Below, in pieces: positions 47,541-57,588 of a stretch of 64,000 bases of DNA (position 1 is the first letter of the stretch; each line of letters begins with the position of its first letter). A program made the translations under genes and the position numbers. This DNA comes from Glebionis coronaria (Eukaryota > Streptophyta > Magnoliopsida > Asterales > Asteraceae). The stretch lies in the NCBI GenBank assembly GCA_025667525.1, contig CM046881.1, positions 26,237,580 to 26,301,579 of the forward strand. Direction: 5' to 3'. The notes under the pieces are model-generated. The model ran no database searches. It saw nothing but the letters and a program-made list of their open reading frames with translations, and had not been told where the DNA came from.

Positions 47541-47632
47541 TGTCAGCGCTGGATGTCAATCTGTCAGCGCTGGATCATACCCTGTCAACACTTTGTACTC
47601 AAGCGCTGACACACACAATCATGGCGCTGATA
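47541..47632 (+). repeat. Core array in gag, mixed orientation
   Basis: The third codon base C of AGC, AGC, AAC, AGC and GGC falls at 47547, 47568, 47589, 47604 and 47625 (steps 21, 21, 15, 21). The first three are flanked by TGTC on the left, so the core reads as TGTCAGCGCT in reverse. The last two read AGCGCTGACA and GGCGCTGATA. The AGCGCT centre is itself a palindrome. Confidence 0.85.
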
Positions 47633-49032
47633 GAATTAAACCTGCTGGTTTTGATCTTGATACTGTGTGTGCATTCATTGCTTCTTTGCCTAGTGATTCA
47701 AGGATTACTTATGAAGATCTTGAGCAGATAAGTGATGAACAATTGGAAGAGATGGACATCAAGTGGACTATGGCTCTTGTAAGTTTAAGAGCAAACAGGT
47801 TCAATAAAAGGTTCAAGAAGAAGATGACCTTTAATGCTAAGGATGTTGCTGGCTTTGACAAGTCCAAGGTAGAGTGCTACAACTGTCATAGGATGGGGCA
47901 CTTTATGAGGGAATGTAGATCTCCAAGGAGATCTGATGCTGGGAAGCCTTCTAGCCAAATGATTAAGAACCCAGATCCCAAGGCCATGGTTGCTGTTCAA
48001 CAAATTGATGGCGTTGGAGAATTGGATTGGAGCTGGATGGCTAAGAATGAGGAAGAGGACAGAGCTTTGGTTGCTGAAGTTAAAGAAGAGCATGCTGAAT
48101 ATGCTCTCATGGCACACTCCTCCTCTTCATCAGATAATGAGGTATATGATGATGCTTTCTGTTCTAAGGGTTGTCGTTTAAATACTGAAAAATTAAAACA
48201 AGAGATAGTTAAATTATCAGATGAGGCAAGTACTGAAAGATGCAAAGTATCTAACTATCAAATTGCTCTTACCCAAACAGAAAAGACAGTAGCTGAGTAT
48301 AAGAAAATGGAGTTTGATTTAAAGGATCAAATAAACATCTTAAAACATGAGTTATTTCAGAGTAAAGATGTGCAAGATATAGTAAATAGGGTTAATCTTG
48401 ATTTGATAGCTCAGTTAGAGGAGGCTAACAAAAATAAAGATAATGTGAGTCTTAAAATCCAGAGATTTGATAAGGCCACACAAACCCTAGGAGAGTGTGT
48501 TAGTAAACAAAGAGACTCTAAGGATATGAGTGGGATTGGGATGAATAATTATACTGTTGTTCCACCACCAGCTGGGGATTTCTATGGTGTCCAATCAAAG
48601 GACTTATCTTGGACTGGCTTGCCAGAATGCCAAGAGGAGGAGTTTATTCCTCCACCTAGAGTGACTTCCCCAGTTGAGGAATATCAGCAAAAGCTGACTG
48701 ACCTAGAAGAGTGGAAGAAAGCTAACCACACTTTGTTTGTTAAGGGAGGGTTATTGTGTGAAAGTCCAAATGAGCCCACACCAATCACAAAACCAATTGA
48801 TGATCCTAAACCTATTAAGATCACACACCCTACCACTGGCAAACCTGTTGACCTTGGCCCACAAAATGTTAGAAAACCTAGTGTTAAATATGCAGAGATG
48901 TATAGAAATTCTAGGTCACCAAAAAGCCAAGTTAGTAACCATGGAACAGGCTTCTTTGCTTCTAGACCTAAGACTATGTCTAGAAAAGCTTGTTACACAT
49001 GTGGGAGCTTTTCACATTTGGCCTACAAATGT

Positions 49033-49310
49033 GTCAACGCTTCCAATGTCAACGCTGACAGGAACCATTTCAGCGCTGACAAAAGTCAACATAGGTCAAA
49101 CACTGTCAGACCCAATACCTTTGTGAACAAAAGTTCACAAGTTGTTAGACCAGCCCCATTCTTTTCTAGAGGGTCTAACACACAAGGCCTAAGACCTTTT
49201 CAAAAGTCAAATACTTGGTCAAATAGGCAATGGGTTCCTGTAGCAAACCCTAGGTTCAACGCTGATAAGAGCAATCGGGGCGCTGACAGGAGTAATTTCA
49301 GCGCTGACAG
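49033..49310 (+). repeat. Two core clusters in the gag C-terminus
   Basis: Cluster one has cores at 49038, 49053 and 49074 (steps 15, 21) and encodes NASNVNADRNHFSADK. Cluster two has cores at 49260, 49281 and 49302 (steps 21, 21) and encodes FNADKSNRGADRSNFSADR. Both flank the Ser/Asn/Arg-rich region after the second knuckle. Confidence 0.85.
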
Positions 49311-49598
49311 ACACACTGCTAAACCTAGGTATTTGCAGCCACAGGGAAATAGGTCTAAAGCTTCTACTAGCTTAACATGGAGACCAAAACAAGACCAGAA
49401 CCCTAATAATACTGGTATTTCTATGACATGCAACAGGTTTCATTATATTTCAAAGGCATTGTCAACACCAATTGGGGTTAACTGGGAATTTCATTCAAAT
49501 AGGGATGAAAATGGGGTTGTTATGAGAACCAAGTCTGTTCTTGTTGAACAACCAAATGAATCCAAGTCTTCCAAGGCTTGGGTTCCCAAAGAAAACTA

Positions 49599-50975
49599 AT
49601 GTGTTTTCTTTATGTGCAGGGCATTCAGAAGAAGATCAATGACTATGGATACTGGGATAGTGGATGCTCAAGGCACATGACTGGAAAGGAAGACTATCTG
49701 ACCAATTTCTCTCCTATTCAAGATGGTGATAAGGTATACTTTGGGGGTGGCTACGGCACAATCACAGGAAAAGGAACCCTTGTCACCAACAATCTTAGGT
49801 TTGATAATGTCTTCTTGGTGAAAGACCTGGATTATAATTTGTTTAGTGTATCACAAGTGTGTGATAACAAAAATAAGGTTCTTTTCACAGATACTGAGTG
49901 CTTGGTGTTAAGCAAAGATTATAAGCTCCCTGAGGAGAAATACATAGATTTTAGAACACCAAGGCATAAAGACATATATAATGTGAATCTTAATGGAATT
50001 AAGGTAAATAATAAGATGTCATGTCTGTATGCTAAAGCCTCAGTAGATGAAAGTAATCTTTGGCACAGGAGACTAGGGCACATAAACTTTAAGAATATTA
50101 ATAGGCTTGTGAGGCTTGGTTTAGTTGATGGTTTGCCTGAAAAGGCTTTCCACAATGACCACTCTTGTGTTGCATGTCTTAAGGGCAAGCAGCACAAGGT
50201 CTCATTCAGGTCTAAACAGGTGCACTCTAGTTCTAAACCACTTCACTTATTGCATATGGACCTCTTTGGTCCAACTAATATAGAAAGTTTGAAGGGTAAA
50301 TCATATTGTTTTGTCATTACTGATGATTACTCCAGGTTCACATGGACTTTCTTTTTAGCCAAGAAAAGTGAAACTGCCCTAAGTCTGATTAATTTCATTA
50401 CCCAAATTGAAAAGAAAAATGGTAATGAGGTCAAAATTATTAGAAGTGACAATGGGGGTGAGTTTAGAAATCAGTTGTTAGATGATTTTTGTGCCAAGAA
50501 AGGGATTACTAGGCAGTTTAGCATAGCTAGAACCCCACAGCAAAACGGGGTTGCTGAAAGGAAGAATAGGACCCTTATTGAAGCAGCCAGAACCATGTTG
50601 GCTGATGCCCATTTTCCTATAGCCTTTTGGGCTGAAGCTGTTAACACAGCTTGTTATGTTCAAAATAGGGCATTGGTCAACAAGATACATAATAAGACAC
50701 CTTATGAATTACTTTGGGGAAGGAAGCCCAATATTGGCTTTCTTAAGCCATTTGGTTGTCATGTAGTTGTGTTAGAAACTAGTGAGGCCCTAGGTAAATT
50801 TGATTCAAAAGGTGATGAAGGCTACTTCATGGGTTATTCAGTGCAGAGTAAAGGATATAGGGTTTACATTAAAAAGGAAAAACGTATACTTGAAAAAGTA
50901 CATGTTAGGTTTTTAGAAAGTAAACCTAGTGATCCTGAGAGTGGTCCAAATTGGTTGTTTGACTTAGAACCTTAA
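49599..50975 (+). CDS. SIRE-type pol, protease and integrase part
   Basis: The first ATG in this frame (49599-49601) overlaps the gag stop as TAATG; the open frame itself extends a little upstream. The protease motif is YWDSGCSRHMTG near residue 20. The gag-pre-integrase zinc site is LWHRRLGHINFKN with CVACLKGKQH. The integrase core shows HMDLFGPTNIESLKGKSYCF, RSDNGGEFRN and the Glu in QQNGVAERKNRTLIEAARTML, a D,D,E triad. The frame stops at TAA 50973-50975 after FDLEP. The minus-strand relative has a Leu codon there and reads on, so this is a one-base nonsense change and RT is cut off. TGTTTTCTTTATGTGCAG, ending at 49619, resembles a plant 3' splice site. Confidence 0.85.
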   Translation: MCFLYVQGIQKKINDYGYWDSGCSRHMTGKEDYLTNFSPIQDGDKVYFGGGYGTITGKGTLVTNNLRFDNVFLVKDLDYNLFSVSQVCDNKNKVLFTDTECLVLSKDYKLPEEKYIDFRTPRHKDIYNVNLNGIKVNNKMSCLYAKASVDESNLWHRRLGHINFKNINRLVRLGLVDGLPEKAFHNDHSCVACLKGKQHKVSFRSKQVHSSSKPLHLLHMDLFGPTNIESLKGKSYCFVITDDYSRFTWTFFLAKKSETALSLINFITQIEKKNGNEVKIIRSDNGGEFRNQLLDDFCAKKGITRQFSIARTPQQNGVAERKNRTLIEAARTMLADAHFPIAFWAEAVNTACYVQNRALVNKIHNKTPYELLWGRKPNIGFLKPFGCHVVVLETSEALGKFDSKGDEGYFMGYSVQSKGYRVYIKKEKRILEKVHVRFLESKPSDPESGPNWLFDLEP

Positions 50976-53216
50976 TCCAGAGCTTTAAATTATATGCCTG
51001 TTACTGATCCAGACATTGTGAAGGTAACTTCAAGTGCTTTGGAAAAGAGAATTGGTAATGTTTCAGGTATACAGGTTGCTAAGGAGGATGGACCACCAGC
51101 AGTTGAATCATCTCCCACACAAGAATATGTTACACTTCCTATATGGACAGATGAGTATTATGCTGCTGCTACTGCTGCAAGGAAAGATAATGGTGGTGTT
51201 CAAATACCACCAAATACAAACATGCATGATTCTTCAGACGCTGACAAAGGGAAATCAAGCGCTGACACGACCAATTCAGACGCTGATGGCTCCAACGTTG
51301 ACAACACCAGTTCAAGCGCTGTTAGCCCAAACGCTGACAGACAAGGATCAGACTTTGGAGACACCTTTACACAGCTTTTCTCTTCCCATTTTGAACAGGG
51401 TGGACCTTCCAATATCCATGAAGAGATTCCTGTTGATCAAGAAGAATCTGAAGAAGATATTGGCAACATGGAGCGTGAAATTGAGGACACCAGACTTTTT
51501 GAAGGAGGAGTTCTCACTTCCACAGCAAAGGATCACCCCACATCTCAAATCATTGGTGATGTTATGGCTCCAGTTCAGACAAGAAGATCCCATCAAGGTC
51601 TTGGTGGATTTATTGCCAATATACACAAGAAGGTTGATACCCCTCTTGTACAAGCATGTTTGTTTGCCTGTTTTCTGTCACAGGAAGAACCCAAGAAGAT
51701 TTTTGATGCTCTCAAAGAACCAAGTTGGGTGGAAGCAATGCAGGATGAGCTTCACCAATTTGCTATACAGGATGTTTGGGAGCTGGTTGATTGTCCTAGA
51801 TATGTGAGACCAATTGGGACAAGATGGGTTCTAAGAAACAAGAAAGATGAAAGAGGCATTGTGGTCAGAAACAAGGCACGTTTGGTAGCCCAGGGATATA
51901 CACAAGAGGAAGGAATTGATTATGAAGAAGTTTTTGCACCAGTTGCAAGAATTGAAGCTATAAGAATTTTTCTAGCTTATGCCTCTTGTATGAATTTTAC
52001 TGTTTACCAGATGGATGTGAAGAGTGCTTTCCTCTATGGGACAATTGTTGAGGAAGTATATGTCATGCAACCTCCTGGTTTTGAAGATCCTGAGAATCCA
52101 GACAAGGTTTATAGAGTGAAGAAAGCAATGTATGTACTTCATCAAGCCCCAAGAGCATGGTATGGTACATTGTCCACCTATTTGGTGGAAAATGGTTTCA
52201 AGAGGGGCACCATAGATCAGACACTGTTTACAAAGAAGAAAGGAAAACATGTGTTGCTTGTGCAGGTCTATGTTGATGACATCATTTTTGGCTCTACTGA
52301 TCCAAAAATGAGTGAGGATTTTTCCAAGCTCATGACAGATAAATTCAAGATGAGTGCAATGGGTGAGATGAACTTCTTTCTAGGTTTACAAGTTCAGCAG
52401 AAAGAAGATGGTATCTTCATCTCCCAAGACAAGTATGTAGCTGAAATCTTGAAGAAATATGGTTTTTCTCCACATGAGAAGGAGGCTTCCACTCCTATGG
52501 ATAGACAATACCCTTGGGGAAAAATTGGAGCTGGAAAGGATGTGGATGTTAGGCACTATAGATCAATGATTGGATCATTGATGTATCTTACAGCCTCAAG
52601 ACCTGACATCATGTTTGCTGTGTGTGCATGTGCACGCCATCAAGTGACTCCCAAAGAATGTCACCTTTTTGCTGTGAAGAGAATTTTTAGGTACTTAAGA
52701 TGTTATCCAGATCTTGGATTGTGGTACCCAAAAGATTCTCCTTTGGACCTTATTGCATATTCAGACAGTGATTATGGTGGTGACAAGTTTGATAGGAAAT
52801 CCACAACTGGTGGATGCCAATTTCTTGGGAGCAGATTAATATCTTGGCAATGCAAGAAACAAACAGTGGTGGCAAACTCTACAACTGAAGCAGAATATGT
52901 TGCTGCAGCTGCTTGTTGTGGACAAGTCTTATGGATTCAGAACCAGCTGTTGGATTATGGGTATAATTTTATGCATACCAAGATTTTTGTAGACAATAAC
53001 AGTACTTTATGCATTATTAAAAATCCTGTACATCATTCTAAAACCAAACACATAGAAATTAGACATCATTTTATAAGAGATTGCTTTGAGAAAGGTTTAA
53101 TACAACCAGATAGGGTAGATACTGAAGATAATGTAGCTGAATTATTAACTAAACCTTTTGATGCTGGAAGATTTCAATATTTGGTAACAAATATTGGAAT
53201 GGTTAATCTCACTTAA
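50976..53216 (+). pseudogene. SIRE-type pol, reverse transcriptase and RNase H part
   Basis: This is the same frame as the integrase part, separated only by the TAA. After a variable linker carrying the D-A-D repeats (51236-51340), the copia RT runs from [14 protein letters not shown] through [39 protein letters not shown] and [10 protein letters not shown] to [11 protein letters not shown]. The usual Gly in [13 protein letters not shown] is Val here; the minus-strand copy keeps Gly. RNase H shows [29 protein letters not shown] and [22 protein letters not shown]. The frame ends at TAA 53214-53216. Without upstream readthrough this part is not translated. Confidence 0.88.
51236..51342 (+). repeat. 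Core array in the pol linker
   Basis: Cores lie at 51239, 51260, 51281, 51296, 51317 and 51332 (steps 21, 21, 15, 21, 15). They encode [19 protein letters not shown], then SNVDN, SSAVS and PNADR. The matching linker of the minus-strand copy (63551-63682) has seven cores with steps 21, 21, 21, 15, 21, 21, so copy number differs while the phasing is kept. Confidence 0.88.
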
Positions 53217-53308
53217 TATGTGTTTTGGAACCTTTTTGTAAAAGTATGTACAGGATAATGCATTGTTATTGGTCTTTGTGATGGTTTAGATTTTCCACAT
53301 TATTTTTC

Positions 53309-53430
53309 TAACACTGACAAAGATAAATGCAACGCTGTCAAGTGTTATTTTGCCATTGTTGGAGATATTATTGTCTAACGCTGACAAGAGTTCCTTCAAC
53401 GCTGATAAGTGTTGTCGGGACGCTGTCAGC
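53309..53430 (+). repeat. Non-coding core array one in the spacer
   Basis: Cores read AACACTGACA, AACGCTGTCA, AACGCTGACA, AACGCTGATA and GACGCTGTCA. Exact 21-nt steps persist although stop codons show the DNA is not translated. Confidence 0.85.
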
Positions 53431-54068
53431 AACAAGTGTTAGTTTTGTGGTTTTCATCTAAATGTGCAGGTAATGGTAGCTTTATGCCATTGGATACAGA
53501 GTTGCTTATGGAACTTTGAAGAGCTATTTGGACATGTTTTGTTTATGGATGATGGTTGGAATATTTATATTCCTATCTTGACATAAATTTTTAATGTTCA
53601 TATATATATTTTGAGAACTCATGTATCATAGTTTAAGGGGAGGTTTAAGGAACCTTTAGGACTCTTGGGTATTCTTAGAATACTCTCATCACAATTCTAG
53701 ATTGTGTCCACTGGTGAGTATGGGTTAGTTTTACTAAACCATGAGGCACTGTAGCATGCATAGTATATCAACTTTGCATGCTGCCAAGACATTTTTGACT
53801 TAGAATTGGTTATGGTCTGATGGGAGGCTTGGGAATCCTTTTGATATGGGTTTTACCTGGGAGTAACAAGGATTTTATGAGGTAACTTGGTTGTTAAGAA
53901 TTTTGGTTAGCAAGGGACACTAGAGGACTGTTATGTCTATCTTGCTTATGCAAGTGTGCATAACTGGACAGTGCTTGCCGCCCTATGATAATTATCAGCT
54001 TTTGGTTATCTTCTCTAGGATAAGTTACTTGTTAAGGTCATTTTTCTTTTTAAAACAATTTTATTTTT

Positions 54069-54190
54069 GGACGCTGACAAGATTTTTCCAAGCGTTGTTG
54101 TGACCAAAATGAACGCTGACATGGCTTTAGGCGAACGTTGACAGGATTATAGCCGTTGGGCGTTGATGGGTTATATTTGACCGTTGACAA
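54069..54190 (+). repeat. Non-coding core array two in the spacer
   Basis: Cores read GACGCTGACA, AGCGTTGTTG, AACGCTGACA, AACGTTGACA, GGCGTTGATG and ACCGTTGACA. The array ends about 280 bp before the third ORF. Its minus-strand counterpart is at 60770-60848. Confidence 0.82.
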
Positions 54191-54467
54191 ACAATGGGAC
54201 CTACCCAGTTGTAACTTTTTGACATATTTTCAAGCCGTAATTTTAGGAGTTGTTACTTTCATTTAATGCATGAGATAACTTATAAACTTTTTCAATATTT
54301 TCATGATTGATTTTTGAAACTCTTTGCCTATTTTTGGGCCAATCACGTGCATTCATCCACTCTTATAAATTTGGCTCCTATTTTAAACAGGGTATCTATA
54401 ATTCTTGTCTAACACTTTTCTCTTATCAACCTTCATCTTTTATACATCAACTTAACAGCTTTCATCA

Positions 54468-57400
54468 ATGGCACCAAGATTTAACTCAGCAGAATTGGAT
54501 TTGGGGTTCAAGTCTCAACACAACATGATTGCATATCTTGTTGCTGATAATACTTTGTTCCCTGAATACACACAGATGGTGGAGTATTTGAATGCATCCC
54601 CATTAAGGTATGCTCTTTCTCATGCCCCACTCATTCCAGTCACACACATTAAACAGTTTTGGAACACTGTCAGTTCCTCAACAGTTAATGGAGTGACAAC
54701 ATTGAATTCTATTGTACATGGGAGACCTTGGGTGGTTACTGAGGCCTTGGTACGCCAGGCTTTGCATCTTAATGATGCTGATGGTATAACCATGCTTCCC
54801 ATATCTGAAATAGAACAAGGGCTTAGGGCTTTGGGATACCCTATTCCTGATGAAGGTACTCTTAATAAGTACCATAAGCAGGAATTTCCCCCAGCCTGGA
54901 AGTACCTAATTCACATTCTCCTTCAATGTTTGAGTCCCAAATGTACTTCACACAATGAGATCAATAGATCCATTGCATCTGCTATTGTGTGTATTGCAAC
55001 AGGGCAAAATTATAATTGGTCTAAAATGATTTTTGAAGGAATGTGTAAAAACAAGGGGACAAAAATGACTTTAGCTTATCCCCGTTTTCTGCAAATGGTT
55101 TTTGATGCTCAAAGATATTGTTCAAGGGATCACAATGACTTTTATAAGATCCCTGAACAAAAGAAGGCTATTTTTACCAAGATGAATTCACCACCTCATA
55201 GAGACCTACCATTAACCCCAGCCATGCTTGCTGTTATTGCAGCCGCACAACCCCAACCAGACCCCCAACCTCATATTGACCCTCAACCACAACTTGAACC
55301 TATTCCTGAACCTTTACCCTCACCTGACCAAATGCAAATAGACCAAAATCCCTTCGACGCTGACACATCTAATGTGGGCGTTGATATGCCTATTTCCACC
55401 GCTGACACCCAACCATCACAATCCCAAACACCCCTTAACCAACCTACATCTACACCATCTTCTACACCATCTTCCACACCACCAGAATATAGGTTGATTA
55501 AACGCCAAAGGACTGCTGGAGTGTTCTCCTCTGGTGGTCCTAGCCATGTAGCAGAGAGAACCACCACCACAAGTGTGGCTGGTGACCTGGATGAGGCTGA
55601 GACTATTGGTTCTGGCTTAGAAGCTGGCCAAGACAGTCCCACCATAATTAAGTCCTCATCCATGCCCAATGAACCTAACTTGGGAGGTCAAATTCCCATT
55701 TTGGAAGAGGGCAGACTGGAACCAATGACGCTTTTAGAATTGACGGCTGTCTGCATTAGCTTGCAAAAGCAAAATGCAGACTTGGTACAAATTGTCAGTA
55801 ACCAAGGCCTTGAACTCAAAGAATTGAGGGAGAGGATTGTTGTTTTGGAGAGTGCTCATTCAAGGGGAGGTATGGAGGAGTCTTCCAAAGGGGAGGAAGC
55901 AAGAAATCTGAGTGATAAGAGCAGCCAAGATGGTCAATCATTGGATATTGCTGAAGCTCTTACTACATTGAAGGAACAAAAAGGTTTTGATACGTCCTTA
56001 ATCTCTCCAACAAATTTAAATTTATCATTTACAGATATGCTGAGAGAGGTTACACAAGGCGCTGAGGGAAAATATTTAAGCGTTGATAAGACAAGTTTGA
56101 ACGCTGACAGAAGTATTTTGGGCGCTGATAGAGGAAATTTGGGCGTTGACAGATCTGCATATGGAGGTGATGTATTCCAGTCATCATCTATCATCAAAAA
56201 TGTTCCTACTCAGGTGTTATCATCTACCCTACCAACAATTGAACCAACAGATAAGGGTAAGGGTAAGTTGGTAGAAGAAAATGTTCCAAAGAATGCAGCT
56301 CAGGTTGAATTTGATAGAAGATTGGCTGAGCAAATGATGGAACAAGGTGAGAAGGAAAAGTCACCATTTGTTGTGACTTCTGAGGAAGAAAGTGATGGAG
56401 GCAGCTCAGATTCAAGTGTGATGATTGTTGAACCAGAAAGACTTGAGTATGGTGATGAGCTTGCTAAGGAAAGGCTGAGAGATTTGAAGTTGCAAATTGA
56501 TTTTGATATGCCAGAGGTAGTTCAGATGTACAATTCTTGGGAAGAAAGCTGCATGGATAATCCAGACTTGACCATTTCAGATCAGATATGGGGTTTGGAA
56601 ATTCTTCTTAGAGTTCAGCAGGATTGTAAGGTGATGTTGAAGTACAGGGCAAGCAACATTCTCTCTGAGTTAAAAAGGGATAGAAGGAAGCTCTACTTTA
56701 TGTTGCTCAAATGTCATGGAGTTGGATGGACACATCAGAAGCTGAAGGCTTTGACATTTGATGAGTTGGAACATAGGGCTTATCCTATTTGGGTGAAAGT
56801 GCAGGAAGAGAACACTTTCAGATTTCTTTCAGATGAAAGAAAGGAGCAACTTGCAGAAGAGATGGCAATCAAGAAAGCTATGATAGTCCCTAGACCAGTG
56901 AAGAAGGGATTTGTTCTTGAGTTTCCAAAAGATATGTCTCAACTGTATCCAAGTGAAGCAATCATTAGAAAGAGCCTTAAGCTCTCCCCATTAGAAGCTT
57001 CAGATATGGTGCATGTGTTACCACTAGATTCCAGGAATCCAATTATAAGTTATGAGGAAGATGAATGTGGATTCTGGAAAATTGGAAGATTTGGCAAGGA
57101 GGTACACACTTTTACCACTCTCATATCTTTATTTGCAAGTTGTGACAGAGAAGACTTGGTAGACCTTTGGAGGTTGTTAGAGACCAAGTATGAGGCTGAA
57201 GCACCAACTTCAGCCAATGGAATAAAACTTTGGACCACATTCAAAAGAATGTGTGGGACAAAAGAAGAAGATCCTGAAATATGGAAGGATCTTGAAGATG
57301 ACCTCAGTGGTCTTCAATGGAGGTTATATTCAGCTGCAGGTGTATACCATTTGAGTTCTACAAAGTTTGCTGAGTATTTACTTGTAGATGCTCAGTATTT

Positions 57401-57536
57401 CATATCCAAGGCTGTTTTGGAGAAGATGAAGGACACCCAGTTGGAGATAGACTATACAAGTGACGTGGGAAAGAATTTGATCAGATTTATTTATTACCAA
57501 TATGATAAGGTTTGTCAGACTCCTCCAAGTTCTTAA
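54468..57536 (+). CDS. SIRE-element third ORF, 1022 residues, intact
   Basis: ATG at 54468 opens a frame of 1022 codons ending at TAA 57534-57536, placed after pol where SIRE elements carry their extra ORF. Residues about 1-245 are a compact conserved domain (KSQHNMIAYLVADN, NASPLRYALSHAPLIP, HIKQFWNTVSS, LIHILLQCLSPKC, LAYPRFLQMVFDAQ). A Pro/Gln-rich stretch follows (near 260-290), then low-complexity Ser/Thr/Pro, a helical segment (near 420-465), core-repeat clusters, an acidic/Ser tract and a second conserved domain (near 660-1020, GFWKIGRFGKEVHTFT). I see no signal peptide or clear membrane span, so an envelope-like role is not supported. From memory the N-terminal domain is frequent in Asteraceae copia proteins; its function is unknown to me. 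Confidence 0.85.
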   Translation: MAPRFNSAELDLGFKSQHNMIAYLVADNTLFPEYTQMVEYLNASPLRYALSHAPLIPVTHIKQFWNTVSSSTVNGVTTLNSIVHGRPWVVTEALVRQALHLNDADGITMLPISEIEQGLRALGYPIPDEGTLNKYHKQEFPPAWKYLIHILLQCLSPKCTSHNEINRSIASAIVCIATGQNYNWSKMIFEGMCKNKGTKMTLAYPRFLQMVFDAQRYCSRDHNDFYKIPEQKKAIFTKMNSPPHRDLPLTPAMLAVIAAAQPQPDPQPHIDPQPQLEPIPEPLPSPDQMQIDQNPFDADTSNVGVDMPISTADTQPSQSQTPLNQPTSTPSSTPSSTPPEYRLIKRQRTAGVFSSGGPSHVAERTTTTSVAGDLDEAETIGSGLEAGQDSPTIIKSSSMPNEPNLGGQIPILEEGRLEPMTLLELTAVCISLQKQNADLVQIVSNQGLELKELRERIVVLESAHSRGGMEESSKGEEARNLSDKSSQDGQSLDIAEALTTLKEQKGFDTSLISPTNLNLSFTDMLREVTQGAEGKYLSVDKTSLNADRSILGADRGNLGVDRSAYGGDVFQSSSIIKNVPTQVLSSTLPTIEPTDKGKGKLVEENVPKNAAQVEFDRRLAEQMMEQGEKEKSPFVVTSEEESDGGSSDSSVMIVEPERLEYGDELAKERLRDLKLQIDFDMPEVVQMYNSWEESCMDNPDLTISDQIWGLEILLRVQQDCKVMLKYRASNILSELKRDRRKLYFMLLKCHGVGWTHQKLKALTFDELEHRAYPIWVKVQEENTFRFLSDERKEQLAEEMAIKKAMIVPRPVKKGFVLEFPKDMSQLYPSEAIIRKSLKLSPLEASDMVHVLPLDSRNPIISYEEDECGFWKIGRFGKEVHTFTTLISLFASCDREDLVDLWRLLETKYEAEAPTSANGIKLWTTFKRMCGTKEEDPEIWKDLEDDLSGLQWRLYSAAGVYHLSSTKFAEYLLVDAQYFISKAVLEKMKDTQLEIDYTSDVGKNLIRFIYYQYDKVCQTPPSS
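55355..55410 (+). repeat. Core cluster in the third ORF, first
   Basis: Cores lie at 55358, 55379 and 55400 (steps 21, 21) and encode FDADTSNVGVDMPISTADT. Confidence 0.85.
56057..56153 (+). repeat. Core cluster in the third ORF, second
   Basis: Five cores lie at 56060, 56081, 56102, 56123 and 56144, each step exactly 21 nt. They encode SVDKTSLNADRSILGADRG and GVDR in heptad register. Confidence 0.9.
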
Positions 57537-57578
57537 TGTTTATTCAGAAACTTGATCATAAGAGTGGATATCAAGTTT

Positions 57579-57588
57579 AGGGGAGGAT
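57579..57588 (+). other. Polypurine tract of the plus-strand SIRE element
   Basis: AGGGGAGGAT touches the 3' LTR start at 57589, as at the minus-strand element. Confidence 0.85.

Larger units (their letters stand above)
46714..49599 (+). pseudogene. SIRE-type gag, one premature stop
   Basis: A single frame of 961 codons runs from ATG 46714 to TAA 49597-49599, broken only by TAG at 47329-47331 after LKSLGDV. The N-terminal 200 residues form the copia gag core (NFELWKSNFEQYI, ELWEALEVAHGG, FLKSLG). A CX2CX4HX4C knuckle (CYNCHRMGHFMREC) lies near residue 388, a long coiled coil near 490-590, and a second knuckle-like motif (CYTCGSFSHLAYKC) near 760. Three clusters of the [S/N/G]-A-D repeat fall at about 47545-47630, 49036-49080 and 49258-49310. 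The stop would leave a 205-residue product without RNA-binding knuckles. gag lies one frame apart from pol, and the junction is TAATG. Confidence 0.88.
53217..54467 (+). other. Non-coding spacer between pol and the third ORF, with two core arrays
   Basis: No credible ORF lies in these 1.25 kb. Array one has cores at 53312, 53333, 53379, 53400 and 53421 (steps 21, 46, 21, 21). Array two has cores at 54072, 54093, 54114, 54136, 54161 and 54182 (steps 21, 21, 22, 25, 21). Between them the sequence is well conserved with the minus-strand copy (60850-61460), including CATGAGGCACTGTAGCATGC. AAATGTGCAGG near 53460 resembles a 3' splice site and shares ATGTGCAGG with the gag/pol junction. The spacer may carry the signal that lets the third ORF be expressed. 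Confidence 0.75.

Noticed and set aside
49578..49599. Canonical -1 slippery site at the gag/pol overlap
   Set aside because: The homopolymer runs CCCAAA and GAAAAC are not in the X XXY YYZ register of the gag frame.
54468..57536. Calling the third ORF an envelope gene
   Set aside because: No signal peptide, fusion peptide or convincing membrane span was seen; the term env-like would rest only on position.
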